From assembly GCF_011761945.1 (NCBI RefSeq), contig NZ_JAASQV010000002.1, positions 744,001 through 808,000 on the forward strand: a DNA stretch of 64,000 nt, read 5' to 3'. The stretch comes from Sphingomonas leidyi. Its GTDB lineage: Bacteria > Pseudomonadota > Alphaproteobacteria > Sphingomonadales > Sphingomonadaceae. Positions 39,282 to 47,396 of this stretch are shown piece after piece. The notes under the pieces were generated by a model. It did not search any database. It was given only the letters and a program-made list of their open reading frames with translations, and was not told the origin of the DNA. Both the position numbers and the translations under genes were made by a program. How positions within the stretch are numbered: position 1 is the stretch's first letter; each line of letters begins with the position of its first letter.

Positions 39282-40625
39282 CTACCTGATATCGAGGATG
39301 GATTGCAGCGTCTCGCGCGCGATCTGGATCACGCGGGTCGACGCCTGATAGGCCTGCTGGAAGCGCATCAGGTCGACCGCCTCCTCGTCGATATTCACGC
39401 CGCTCACCGAATCGCGCGCCGAAACGGCGGCGTCGCGGATCGCGCTCTGCGCGTCGGCCACGCTGTTGCGGCCCGAAAGCGCCGCGCCATTGGCCGCGGT
39501 GAGGTCGGTCACGCCCTGCTCGAACTTGCCGCTGGTGCGCAGCGTTTCGAAACCGGCGAGGTTCGAATTGTCGCGCTGGCCCGCGCCCGCCGCCGCGGCG
39601 GCGATCCCGCGCGGATCGGTCATGACCGTGCCGAGCTGATAGGCGGGATCGCCCACCGTGAAGATCGGCTGGCCGGCATTGCCCTGCAGGTCGCTGCCCG
39701 CCGCCTGGACGGCATTGACGCCCTCGGCGAAGTCCCTGGCCATCTGGCTGATCTGGTCGCGGGCCGCCGCGATGCGTCCGCCGCTCTCGGCGATGCCGGC
39801 GAGCGCGCCGCCGCTCGGCGACATCGGCTGGACCTGGCCGCTGCTCTGCCGGACGGCGAAGGAGAAGGCGCCCTCGTCGTTGCTGACCTGCGAGACCTGG
39901 GCCGCCTGCGCGCCCTCGACCAGCAGCGGGCCGGTATTGCCGCCGGCATGCACCGTGGCCCGGCCGTAATTGTCGAAGCTTACCGTCACGTCGGTCAGCG
40001 CGCTCATCTGCTCGAGCATCTGGTCGCGCTGGTCGAGCAGCGCCGCCTGGCCGGCGGTGCCTTCATTGGCGCGGGCCAGGCCGGCATTGACCTTGGCGAG
40101 GCTGGCCGAAAGGTTGTTGAGCTGCGTGACCGCGGTTTCCGCCGAGGCCTTGAGATCGGTCATCGCGCCGTCGAGCGCCTTGCCGGTCGCGCCGAAGGCG
40201 GCGGCGACGCCGGCGGCATTCTCCAGCATCGTCGCGCGCGCGGGCAGCGCGGTCGGGTCCGCCGCCACGGCCTTGGCCGACGTGAAGAAGGCGGTCAGCT
40301 GGTCGCCCAGCTTGTTCTGGGTCAGGCTGCTGTCGATCCGCCCCAGCCAGGTGGCGCCGGCGAGCGTGCGGGCAAGGTCGGAGCTCGCGCTGCGCACTTC
40401 GGTCGCCTTGAAGGCATCGGCCGCACGGGTGACGCCGCCGACATTGGCGCCCAGGCCCGAATTGATCGCGCTGGTGTTGCCGCCGGTCGCGACGACTTCG
40501 CGGACCGTGGCGACGCGGCGCGAATAGCCCGCGGTCGCGGCATTGGCGATATTGTCCGACGTGGTGGCGAGCGCCGACTGATAGGCGCGGGCGCCACTGG
40601 CGCCGATCGAAAGCAGGTCGGTCAT
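39282..40625 (-). CDS. flgK: Flagellar hook-associated protein FlgK
   Basis: A 447-residue HAP1. Rod/hook-type N-terminus 'TTSDNIANAATAGYSRRVAT' and C-terminus 'VNIDEEAVDLMRFQQAYQAS', with 'TRVIQIARETLQSILDIR' at the end. The middle is short compared with the about 550-residue enteric protein. Start overlaps the flgJ stop by 4 nt. Confidence 0.93.
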   Translation of the reverse strand: MTDLLSIGASGARAYQSALATTSDNIANAATAGYSRRVATVREVVATGGNTSAINSGLGANVGGVTRAADAFKATEVRSASSDLARTLAGATWLGRIDSSLTQNKLGDQLTAFFTSAKAVAADPTALPARATMLENAAGVAAAFGATGKALDGAMTDLKASAETAVTQLNNLSASLAKVNAGLARANEGTAGQAALLDQRDQMLEQMSALTDVTVSFDNYGRATVHAGGNTGPLLVEGAQAAQVSQVSNDEGAFSFAVRQSSGQVQPMSPSGGALAGIAESGGRIAAARDQISQMARDFAEGVNAVQAAGSDLQGNAGQPIFTVGDPAYQLGTVMTDPRGIAAAAAGAGQRDNSNLAGFETLRTSGKFEQGVTDLTAANGAALSGRNSVADAQSAIRDAAVSARDSVSGVNIDEEAVDLMRFQQAYQASTRVIQIARETLQSILDIR

Positions 40626-40981
40626 TTGACGGTGCCTCCTCCTTGCGCGGCTGCCGATGCGGCGCCGGGTTCCGCCGCTGTCTCGGTCTTCATGCTCCTG
40701 GCCAGGAAGGCGGTCATCGCCTTGCCGATGCCGATCGGCGCGTGCACGGCCATGCTCTGGGCGAGCTGCTGGTCCTGCATGTCGCGGAACTGGTCCTCGC
40801 CCTTGCTGTCGAACAGCCCGTCGCCCAGCTTGGCCTGGCGCATCGATTTCAGCATCATGCCGGTGAAGACCGCCTCGAAGCGCTGGCCCGCGGCTTCGAG
40901 ATTCTCTTTCGACGCCAGGCGCGACGTGTCGGTCGACACGCCGCCCGACGGGCTGCCGATGGGGCCGAGCAGCTTGCTCAC
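40622..40981 (-). CDS. flgJ: FlgJ rod-binding domain protein without muramidase domain
   Basis: 119 residues corresponding to the N-terminal rod-capping half of enteric FlgJ ('AGQRFEAVFTGMMLKSMRQA', 'KGEDQFRDMQDQQLAQSMAV'). The C-terminal glucosaminidase domain is absent, as in other alphaproteobacteria. The wall-cutting function may be supplied by the transglycosylase at 49898. Overlaps flgI by 4 nt. Confidence 0.9.
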   Translation of the reverse strand: MSKLLGPIGSPSGGVSTDTSRLASKENLEAAGQRFEAVFTGMMLKSMRQAKLGDGLFDSKGEDQFRDMQDQQLAQSMAVHAPIGIGKAMTAFLARSMKTETAAEPGAASAAAQGGGTVK

Positions 40982-42078
40982 AGGACGATCAGCTCCGCCT
41001 TGAGGGCGCCGGCTTCCTTGAGCGCCTCGAGAATGGCCACGAGGTCCGCCGGCGACGCGCCGATCGCGTTCACCGCCTTGACGACGTCCGAAAGCTTGGG
41101 GCCCGGTGCCATCAGGAACATCGGTCGCTTCTCCTCTTCCACGCCCAACGTGCTGTGCTGCTCGGTGCGGGTCTCGCCCTTGCTGAACGGTGCGGGCTGG
41201 CTGACGCGCTGGTTCTCATCAATACGAACGGTCAGTTTACCATGCGTTACCGCCGCCGGGCTGACGCGGACCGCCGAGTTGATAACCACCGTGCCGGTGC
41301 GCGCGTTGACGATCACCTTGGCAGGCGCTTCCGCCGCCTCGACGGTGAGGTTCTCGACTTCGCTCATCAGCTCGGCGCGCACGTCGCGGCCCTCGGGGGC
41401 CTGGATGGCGATCGAGACGCCGTCGATGGCGCGGGCGCGGCCGGTGCCGAAGCGCAGGTTGATCGCGTCCTGCACGCGCTGCGCCGTGGTGAAGTCGGCA
41501 CGGGCGAGGTTGAAGGTCAGGAAGGGCGACCTGTCGAAGCCGGTATCGACGGCGCGCTCGACCGTGGCCCCTTCCGGGATGCGGCCCGACGACGGCGTGT
41601 TGACGACGATCTTCGAGCCGTCGGCACCTTCGGCGCCCAGGCCGCCGACCGCGAGGTTGCCCTGCGCCATCGCATAGATCTGGCCGTCGGCGCCCTGGAG
41701 CGGCGTGAGGATCAGCGTGCCGCCGCGCAGCGACTTGGCCTTGCCCATCGACGATACGGTGATGTCGAGCTTCTGGCCCGGTTTGGCGAAGGGAGGCAGC
41801 TCGGCGGTGATCATCACCACCGCGGCGTTCTTCAGGCCCGGCGCCACGCCCTGGGGCAGCTGCAGCCCGAAGCGCGAGGCGACGCCCTTCATCGACTGGA
41901 CGGTATATTCCAGATTGTCGTCGCCCGTGCCCGGCAGGCCGACGACGATGCCATAGCCTGTGAGCTGGTTGGTACGGATGCCCTGGAACCCGCCCAGATC
42001 CTTCACGCGCTGGGCATGGGCCGCGGGAGCGGCGGCGGCAAGCGCGAGGGCGGCGAGGGCGATGAAGCGGCGGATCAT
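40978..42078 (-). CDS. flgI: Flagellar P-ring protein FlgI
   Basis: 366 residues with a cleavable signal peptide ('IALAALALAAAAPAAHA'). Conserved blocks include 'RVKDLGGFQGIRTNQLTGYG', 'GLPGTGDDNLEYTVQSM', 'TISSMGKAKSLRGGTLILTP'-like and a C-terminal 'LVAILEALKEAGALKAELIV'. Forms the peptidoglycan-layer bushing; FlgA (48559) is its chaperone. Confidence 0.95.
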   Translation of the reverse strand: MIRRFIALAALALAAAAPAAHAQRVKDLGGFQGIRTNQLTGYGIVVGLPGTGDDNLEYTVQSMKGVASRFGLQLPQGVAPGLKNAAVVMITAELPPFAKPGQKLDITVSSMGKAKSLRGGTLILTPLQGADGQIYAMAQGNLAVGGLGAEGADGSKIVVNTPSSGRIPEGATVERAVDTGFDRSPFLTFNLARADFTTAQRVQDAINLRFGTGRARAIDGVSIAIQAPEGRDVRAELMSEVENLTVEAAEAPAKVIVNARTGTVVINSAVRVSPAAVTHGKLTVRIDENQRVSQPAPFSKGETRTEQHSTLGVEEEKRPMFLMAPGPKLSDVVKAVNAIGASPADLVAILEALKEAGALKAELIVL

Positions 42079-42095
42079 CTGACTGGCTCCGGCTC

Positions 42096-42791
42096 TTAGA
42101 AGGGACTGATCACGGAGAAGAACCGGCTCAGCCAGCCCTGGCGGCTGGCGCGGGCGACGTCGCCCTTGCCGGTATAGGCGATGCGGGCATCGGCGACGCG
42201 AGTCGACAGCACGCGGTTGTTCGCGTCGATATCGGCGGTGCGCACCAGCCCCTTGATCTGGACGAACTCGTCGCCCCGGTTGAGCGTCACGCGCTTCTGG
42301 CCCTGCACCAGCATCGTGCCGTTGGGATAGACGGCGGCGACGGTGACGCTGATCTCGCCCGAAAGCGCATTGGCCTGGTCGGCCGTGCCGGTGCCGTTGA
42401 AATTGCGCTTGCCGCTCACGCTGGCGTCGCTTTCCTTGAACAGCGAGAGCGCGCCGGTGGTGGGCGGCGTCAGGCCGAAGCCGCCGCCGCTGTCGAGCTT
42501 GCTGCCCGCCGACTTGGACGCGGCGGTCTTCTCGACCAGCAGGATGGTCAGCGGATCGCCCACGCGCCGCGCGCGCATGCCCTCGTAGAGCGCGGCATAG
42601 CCGTCGCCTGCCTGGAAGATGCCGCCATTGGCGGGCGGCTGGGCGGTGACCGGCGCGGGAAGCGTCGCGGAGAAGTCCTCCGTCTGCTTCTTCTTGCCGA
42701 TGCCCAGGAACTGCGCCTGGGCCGGCGTCGCGGCGAAGGCGAGCCCGGCGGCGAGAAGCGTGGCGGTGGCGAGGGCGTGGAGATGCTTCAT
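42096..42791 (-). CDS. flgH: Flagellar L-ring protein FlgH (no lipobox cysteine)
   Basis: 231 residues: signal peptide 'LLAAGLAFAATPAQA', then the FlgH core ('YEGMRARRVGDPLTILLVEK', 'GEISVTVAAVYPNGTMLVQG', 'IDANNRVLSTRVADARIAYT', 'QGWLSRFFSVISPF'). FlgH is normally a lipoprotein, but this protein contains no cysteine at all, so it cannot be lipidated at its N-terminus. Located in the outer-membrane ring. Confidence 0.93.
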   Translation of the reverse strand: MKHLHALATATLLAAGLAFAATPAQAQFLGIGKKKQTEDFSATLPAPVTAQPPANGGIFQAGDGYAALYEGMRARRVGDPLTILLVEKTAASKSAGSKLDSGGGFGLTPPTTGALSLFKESDASVSGKRNFNGTGTADQANALSGEISVTVAAVYPNGTMLVQGQKRVTLNRGDEFVQIKGLVRTADIDANNRVLSTRVADARIAYTGKGDVARASRQGWLSRFFSVISPF

Positions 42792-42800
42792 GATCCGCCC

Positions 42801-43589
42801 TCAGATGTTCTGGTTGACATATTTGAGCATCTCGTCGGTCGCCGAGATCATCTTCGAATTCACCTCATAGGCGCGCTGGGTCTCGATCATGTCGACCAGC
42901 TCCTCGACGACATTGACGTTCGAGCCCTCGAGCATGCCCTGGCGGATCGTGCCGCGGCCGTCGATGCCGGCATTGCCGAGCGCGACCGTGCCGCTCGCCG
43001 GCGTCTCGATCAGATAATTGTCGCCGACCGCCTGGAGCCCCGCCGGATTGGGGAAGCTCGCCACCTGGATCTGGCCGATCTGGGTGAGGTCGGTCTGGTT
43101 CGGCATCTGCGCCGAGACAGTGCCGTCGCTGCCGACGGTGACCGAGATCGCGCCTTCGGGAATGGTGACGCCGGGCATCACCTGATAGCCCTCGGCAGTG
43201 ACCAGCTGGCCCTCGGCCGATCGGGAGAAATTGCCCGCGCGGGTATAGCCCAGGCCGCCGCCGGGCAGCTGGATCTGGAAATAGCCATTGCCGTCGATCG
43301 CCATGTCGAGGCCGTTGCCGGTGGTCTGGAGCGAGCCCTGCGTCTCGAGCCGCTGCGTGCCCTGGATGCGCACGCCGGTGCCCAGGTTCAGGCCGGTCGC
43401 GTATTTGGTCTCCGCGGTCGAGGCGGCGCCGGGCGCGGTGACGACCTGATAGGCGAGCGTCTCGAAGCTGGCGCGGTCCTTCTTGAACGCGGTGGTGTTC
43501 ACGTTCGCCAGGTTGTTCGAGATGACCCGCATGCGCGTATCCTGGGCGTCGAGGCCCGTGCGCGCGATATGCAGTGCTGCCGATCCCAT
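42801..43589 (-). CDS. flgG: Flagellar distal rod protein FlgG
   Basis: A 262-residue rod protein with the N-terminal 'ALHIARTGLDAQDTRMRVIS' and 'NNLANVNTTAFKKDRASFET' and the C-terminal 'VNVVEELVDMIETQRAYEVN' plus 'SKMISATDEMLKYVNQ'. Typical FlgG length. Follows flgF by 15 bp. Confidence 0.95.
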   Translation of the reverse strand: MGSAALHIARTGLDAQDTRMRVISNNLANVNTTAFKKDRASFETLAYQVVTAPGAASTAETKYATGLNLGTGVRIQGTQRLETQGSLQTTGNGLDMAIDGNGYFQIQLPGGGLGYTRAGNFSRSAEGQLVTAEGYQVMPGVTIPEGAISVTVGSDGTVSAQMPNQTDLTQIGQIQVASFPNPAGLQAVGDNYLIETPASGTVALGNAGIDGRGTIRQGMLEGSNVNVVEELVDMIETQRAYEVNSKMISATDEMLKYVNQNI

Positions 43590-43604
43590 GTTCTAACTCC
43601 TCAA

Positions 43605-44348
43605 TCAGGACGGCATCCGCATCAGCGATGCGGTGCTCTCGTCCATGTTCTTGGCTTCCTTGAGCAGGCCCGCCTGCACTTCGTAGGCGCGCTGGTTCTC
43701 GATCATGTCGACCAGCGCCTGCGTCAGGTTCACGTTCGATTGCTCGAGCGAACCGGAGGTCACCTTGGCATCCATGTCCTCGGGCAGCACGCCGCCGCCC
43801 TTCACATGGAGAAGATTGTCCAGCCCCTTGGCGGTCTGGCTGCCGCCGGTGCTCGCCAGCTTGATCTTGCCGACTTCCTGGGGCTGGGTCGGGTCGCCGC
43901 CGCGCGGCACGATCGAGATCGTGCCGTCCTCGGCGATGCTGATCTTGTCGGCGGGCGGCACGGTGATGGGGCCCCCCGACCCCATCACCGGGAAACCGTC
44001 GCCGGTTTCCAGCACGCCCGAGGGCGCGATCCGGAGATCGCCGCGCCTCGTATAGGCTTCGGTGCCATCGGTGGCCTGGACCGCGATCCAGGCCTCGCCG
44101 TTCACCGCGACGTCGAGCGGGTTGCCGGTCTGGACCATCGTGCCCTTCGAGCGGTCGAAGTCGTTGACTTCCTCCGCGGCGAGCTGGCGCGAGTCCATTC
44201 CGGTGCCCTGCAGGACCAGCCGGTCGAAGCTGACGCGCTCGGCGCGGAAGCCGATGGTCGAGGCGTTCGCGATGTTGTTCGCGATCGTCGCCTGCGACTG
44301 CATCTGGCTCCTGAGCCCGGACATCGCGGTATAGACAAGCCGGTCCAT
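43605..44348 (-). CDS. flgF: Flagellar proximal rod protein FlgF
   Basis: 247 residues; N-terminus 'MDRLVYTAMSGLRSQMQSQA' and 'TIANNIANASTIGFRAERVS'; C-terminus 'VNLTQALVDMIENQRAYEVQ'. The 'LVYTAMSG' start distinguishes FlgF from FlgG. Member of the flgB-flgL operon. Confidence 0.93.
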   Translation of the reverse strand: MDRLVYTAMSGLRSQMQSQATIANNIANASTIGFRAERVSFDRLVLQGTGMDSRQLAAEEVNDFDRSKGTMVQTGNPLDVAVNGEAWIAVQATDGTEAYTRRGDLRIAPSGVLETGDGFPVMGSGGPITVPPADKISIAEDGTISIVPRGGDPTQPQEVGKIKLASTGGSQTAKGLDNLLHVKGGGVLPEDMDAKVTSGSLEQSNVNLTQALVDMIENQRAYEVQAGLLKEAKNMDESTASLMRMPS

Positions 44349-44374
44349 TGCTTACTCCTCCTCAGCCGATCGGA

Positions 44375-45682
44375 TCAGCTGCGGATGTTGAAGATGGTCT
44401 GGGACATCTGGCTGGCGGTATCGAGCGCCTTGGCATTCGCCTGGAAGTTGCGCTGTGCCGCGATCAGATTGACCAGTTCCTCGGTGATGTCGACGTTCGA
44501 GCGCTCGATCGCGCCCGACATCAGGCCGCCGAACCCGTTGGTGCCCGGCTCGCCCAGGCGCGCATCGCCCGAGAAGCCGGTGGCGGCCCAGGTCGAGTTG
44601 CCCAGCTGGCGCAGGCCCGCATTGTTGGTGAAGCTGGCCAGCACGACCTTGCCCAGCGCCTGGGTGTCGCCGTTCGAGAAGCTCGCGGTCACCGTGCCGT
44701 CGTCGGCGATCGTCACGCCTTCGATCTGGCCGACGGGCGAGCCGTCCTGCTTGGTCGAGTTGAGGCTGAACGGCGAGCTCACCTGGGTGGTGCCCTGGGT
44801 CAGGTCGAGCTTGAGCACCTGTTCCGAAGTCGCGCCCGGCGCCAGGAAGCCCATGAACGTGATCGGCGTGGTCGGCTCGGAAAGCTTGCCGGTGCTGTCG
44901 AACTTCAGCTCGAACTGCTTCATCGTGGCGGGGTCGTCGCCGGCATTGAGCTGCTGGTCGCCGACGAAGGAATAGACTTTCCAGGTGCTGGTCGCGTCGC
45001 TGTCGGTCGGCTTGGTCTCGCGGACGAAATAGTTGGTCAGCGTCAGCGCGTTGCCGTTCGCGTCATAGACCGTCGTCTGCACCGACTGGTTGTAGGTGGT
45101 CGGGTCGAAACGGTCGAACTTGTAGCCGGCGCTCTCGAACTTGGGGTTCGTCGAGGGGATCGCCGAGCCGGCATTGAGGTTGAGGCCGAGCTTGACGTTC
45201 TCGGTCGCCTGGGGCGTGCCGCTGGTCTGGGGCAGGCGCAGGCTCACCGTCGAGGACAGGCCGGTCGCGACCACCGCGCCCGAGCCGTCGACCGGATAGA
45301 CCTGCAGCTTGTTGCCCTGCGCGTCGACCACATAGCGGTCGGCATCGACCTGGAAGCTGCCGTTGCGGGTATAGGCCACGCCATTGCCGCTCTTCTCGTC
45401 GCCCTTGACGATGAAGAAGCCATCGCCCGAGATCGCCACGTCGAGCGAAGACGACGACTGGGTGAAGCCACCCTGGCCGAATTGCTGGCGCACCGCCTTC
45501 ACGACCACGCCCGAGCCGACCATCTGGGTCGGGTTCATGTTGGCGGTCGACGCGATGACGTCGGCGAACTGCGTGGAGCTCTTCTTGAAGCCGTTGGTCT
45601 GCACGTTCGCGAGATTGTGCGAGATCGTCGACATGTCGGTCTGCGCTGCCTGCAGGCCCGAGAGCGAAGTGAAGAAGGACAT
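44375..45682 (-). CDS. flgE: Flagellar hook protein FlgE
   Basis: A 435-residue hook subunit. N-terminus 'MSFFTSLSGLQAAQTDMSTI' and 'SHNLANVQTNGFKKSSTQF', central hook domains, and C-terminus 'ERSNVDITEELVNLIAAQRN' with 'TASQMSQTIFNIRS'. About the size of E. coli FlgE (402). Preceded by flgD (27 bp gap). Confidence 0.95.
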   Translation of the reverse strand: MSFFTSLSGLQAAQTDMSTISHNLANVQTNGFKKSSTQFADVIASTANMNPTQMVGSGVVVKAVRQQFGQGGFTQSSSSLDVAISGDGFFIVKGDEKSGNGVAYTRNGSFQVDADRYVVDAQGNKLQVYPVDGSGAVVATGLSSTVSLRLPQTSGTPQATENVKLGLNLNAGSAIPSTNPKFESAGYKFDRFDPTTYNQSVQTTVYDANGNALTLTNYFVRETKPTDSDATSTWKVYSFVGDQQLNAGDDPATMKQFELKFDSTGKLSEPTTPITFMGFLAPGATSEQVLKLDLTQGTTQVSSPFSLNSTKQDGSPVGQIEGVTIADDGTVTASFSNGDTQALGKVVLASFTNNAGLRQLGNSTWAATGFSGDARLGEPGTNGFGGLMSGAIERSNVDITEELVNLIAAQRNFQANAKALDTASQMSQTIFNIRS

Positions 45683-45709
45683 TTTCCGTTACTCCGTGGA
45701 AAAGAGGAT

Positions 45710-46417
45710 TCAGCCGACCTGCCAGACGGCGTCGGTGGACACGTTGCCGATGCCCGGAAGAGTGAGGACGGGCTTGCCGTCGGATCCCATCGAGACGGCG
45801 GTGACCGGTGCCCAGACCAGCGGATAGGCCTTGACGCTGCCCTTGCCGTCGGTGGCGGTGACGCTGACGTTGAACGGGCCCTTGCCGGCATCCTCGCCGG
45901 TATCGGTCTTGCCGTCCCAGTCCCAGGCGACGGCGCCCTTGGCTTCCTTGCCCATCTCGATCGTCTTGAGCGTGTTGCCGTTGGTGTCCTTGATGGTCAC
46001 CGTGACGTTGGTCGCGTCCTTGTCCAGCGCTACGGCCCCGGCGAGACCGCCGGAGGTGCGCGGATAGGCGGTCGAGCCCTGGACCAGCACGTTCTTGCCG
46101 ACATAGCCGATGGCGTCGTTGAGCGAGGTGGCGCCCAGCTTGCCGGCGATCGACTTCAGCGTCGTGCTCATCTCGGTGATGCCCGAGAGCGACGAGAACT
46201 GCGCCATCTGGGCGACCATCTGGGTGTTGTCGACCGGCTGGAACGGGTCCTGGTTCTTCAGCTGGGCGGTCATCAGCGCCAGGAAGTCGGAGACGTTCAT
46301 GTCGGTCTTGCCGAGCCGCGACGTGTCCTTCGTGTCGAGCGTCGTGCCGCTCGTCGTGCTGGTCTTGTTGTACCGGGAGATGCCCAGCCCGGCGAGGGTG
46401 TTGTCGAAATCACTCAT
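45710..46417 (-). CDS. flgD: Hook assembly scaffold FlgD
   Basis: A 235-residue hook cap. Conserved N-terminal 'VSDFLALMTAQLKNQDPFQP' and 'DNTQMVAQMAQFSSLSGITE', followed by a tudor/Fn3-like C-terminal part ('GAVAWDWDGKTDTGEDAGKG'). Starts 2 bp after flgC. Confidence 0.94.
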   Translation of the reverse strand: MSDFDNTLAGLGISRYNKTSTTSGTTLDTKDTSRLGKTDMNVSDFLALMTAQLKNQDPFQPVDNTQMVAQMAQFSSLSGITEMSTTLKSIAGKLGATSLNDAIGYVGKNVLVQGSTAYPRTSGGLAGAVALDKDATNVTVTIKDTNGNTLKTIEMGKEAKGAVAWDWDGKTDTGEDAGKGPFNVSVTATDGKGSVKAYPLVWAPVTAVSMGSDGKPVLTLPGIGNVSTDAVWQVG

Positions 46418-46419
46418 GA

Positions 46420-46836
46420 TCAGCGGCCCAGCTTGAGGGTGTCGACGATGAGCTGCTTGGCAGTCTGCATCACTTCGACGTTGTTCTGGTAGTTCCGGGC
46501 GGTCTCCATCATGTCGACCAGCTCCCGGGTCTCGTCCACGGCGGCTTCCCAGACATTGCCGTCCTTGTCGGCCATCGGGTTGCCGGGATCGTAGCGCTTG
46601 GTGGGGTCGGAGCCCGCGGTGACGACCTGCTCGACATCGACGGTCGACATGCCGCTCGCCTCGTCGAAGGCGGTGCGGAACACCGGCTTGATCGTGCGAT
46701 AGGCGGCGTCGGCGCTCGACGCGACCGTGCCGACATTGGCCAGGTTCGACGCCGTGGTGTTCATCCGCACCAGCTGCGCGCTCATCGCGCGGCCGGATAC
46801 CTGGAAGATCGAAAGCGGCTGGTCGCCCATGCTCAT
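46420..46836 (-). CDS. flgC: Flagellar proximal rod protein FlgC
   Basis: 138 residues; 'SGRAMSAQLVRMNTTASNLA' at the N-terminus, 'YDPGNPMADKDGNVWEAAVD' centrally and 'TRELVDMMETARNYQNNVEV' at the C-terminus. Start overlaps the flgB stop by 4 nt. Confidence 0.94.
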   Translation of the reverse strand: MSMGDQPLSIFQVSGRAMSAQLVRMNTTASNLANVGTVASSADAAYRTIKPVFRTAFDEASGMSTVDVEQVVTAGSDPTKRYDPGNPMADKDGNVWEAAVDETRELVDMMETARNYQNNVEVMQTAKQLIVDTLKLGR

Positions 46837-47186
46837 TCTCCCTTCAGCGCGCGCGTGATCTGGTTGATGCGGCCGTTGAGGAACGACAGCGTCGTCTGAT
46901 ACGCGACGGCATTCTCGGCGAAGGCGGTCTGCTCGGTGGTCAGCTCGACGGTGTTGCCGTCGGCCGAGGGCTGGAGCGGCACGCGATAGAGCGTGTTGGC
47001 GTCGATCGCGGCATCGAGCGAGCCGCCCGGCGTGGTGGCGCTGTTCAGCGCGGCGCGGAAATCCACGTCCCGGGCCTTGTAGCCGGGGGTGGCGGCGTTG
47101 GCGATGTTCGACGCCAGCATGCCCATGCGCTGCGAGCGCACGGCAAGCGCCGCACCGTGTACGCCGAAAAGCTTGTCATCGGGCAT
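46833..47186 (-). CDS. flgB: Flagellar proximal rod protein FlgB
   Basis: 117 residues; 'VRSQRMGMLASNIANAATPG' followed by 'YKARDVDFRAAL', C-terminal 'AENAVAYQTTLSFLNGRINQ'. ATG 47186 follows GGGAG by 8 nt. First gene of the flgB-C-D-E-F-G-H-I-J-K-L run; a consensus sigma-54 promoter lies 36-51 bp upstream. Confidence 0.94.
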   Translation of the reverse strand: MPDDKLFGVHGAALAVRSQRMGMLASNIANAATPGYKARDVDFRAALNSATTPGGSLDAAIDANTLYRVPLQPSADGNTVELTTEQTAFAENAVAYQTTLSFLNGRINQITRALKGE

Positions 47187-47221
47187 TGCACGTCTCCCGC
47201 ACAAAAGTTCGCCGGGTTCTC

Positions 47222-47237
47222 TGCAACCGTCGTGCCA
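47222..47237 (-). promoter_or_regulatory. Sigma-54 promoter of the flgB operon
   Basis: On the minus strand TGGCACG-ACGG-TTGCA, a perfect match to the -24/-12 consensus TGGCACG-N4-TTGCW. The predicted start site is about 25 nt before the flgB ATG. Confidence 0.9.
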
Positions 47238-47289
47238 ATTTGCCTTGGGGCACGAAAAAACCCGGTTTCCCCTGGGGGGCGGCAGGCAG

Positions 47290-47327
47290 CGGCAAGGTTT
47301 TGCCGGTGTGGCGGCAGGCGGTTGCCG
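47290..47327. promoter_or_regulatory. Paired CGGCA-N6-TGCCG palindromes (putative enhancer)
   Basis: Two perfect copies: 47290-47305 and 47312-47327. Centres are 22 bp apart, i.e. about two helical turns, so both lie on one face. They sit between the divergent flgB and motA2 sigma-54 promoters, about 55-105 bp from the -12 elements of both. The position and symmetry suit binding of dimers of a sigma-54 activator; the FlbD-like protein at 56358 is the obvious candidate (inference). Confidence 0.65.
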
Positions 47328-47369
47328 CTCCGTGCGGCCCGGCAGGCGTTCCAGGCCGCGCCGGGCAGT

Positions 47370-47385
47370 TGGCCCGTGTCTTGCA
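47370..47385 (+). promoter_or_regulatory. Sigma-54 promoter of motA2
   Basis: TGGCCCG-TGTC-TTGCA: one mismatch in the -24 box. The expected transcription start (about 47396) coincides with the ATG at 47397, suggesting a leaderless or near-leaderless message. Confidence 0.82.
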
Positions 47386-47396
47386 CCCACGCAGGC

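Noticed and set aside
47157..47396. Longer motA2 start (base 47157) that could supply the missing first helix
   Set aside because: The added residues are Cys/Arg/Pro-rich with no hydrophobic segment and would cover both sigma-54 promoters.
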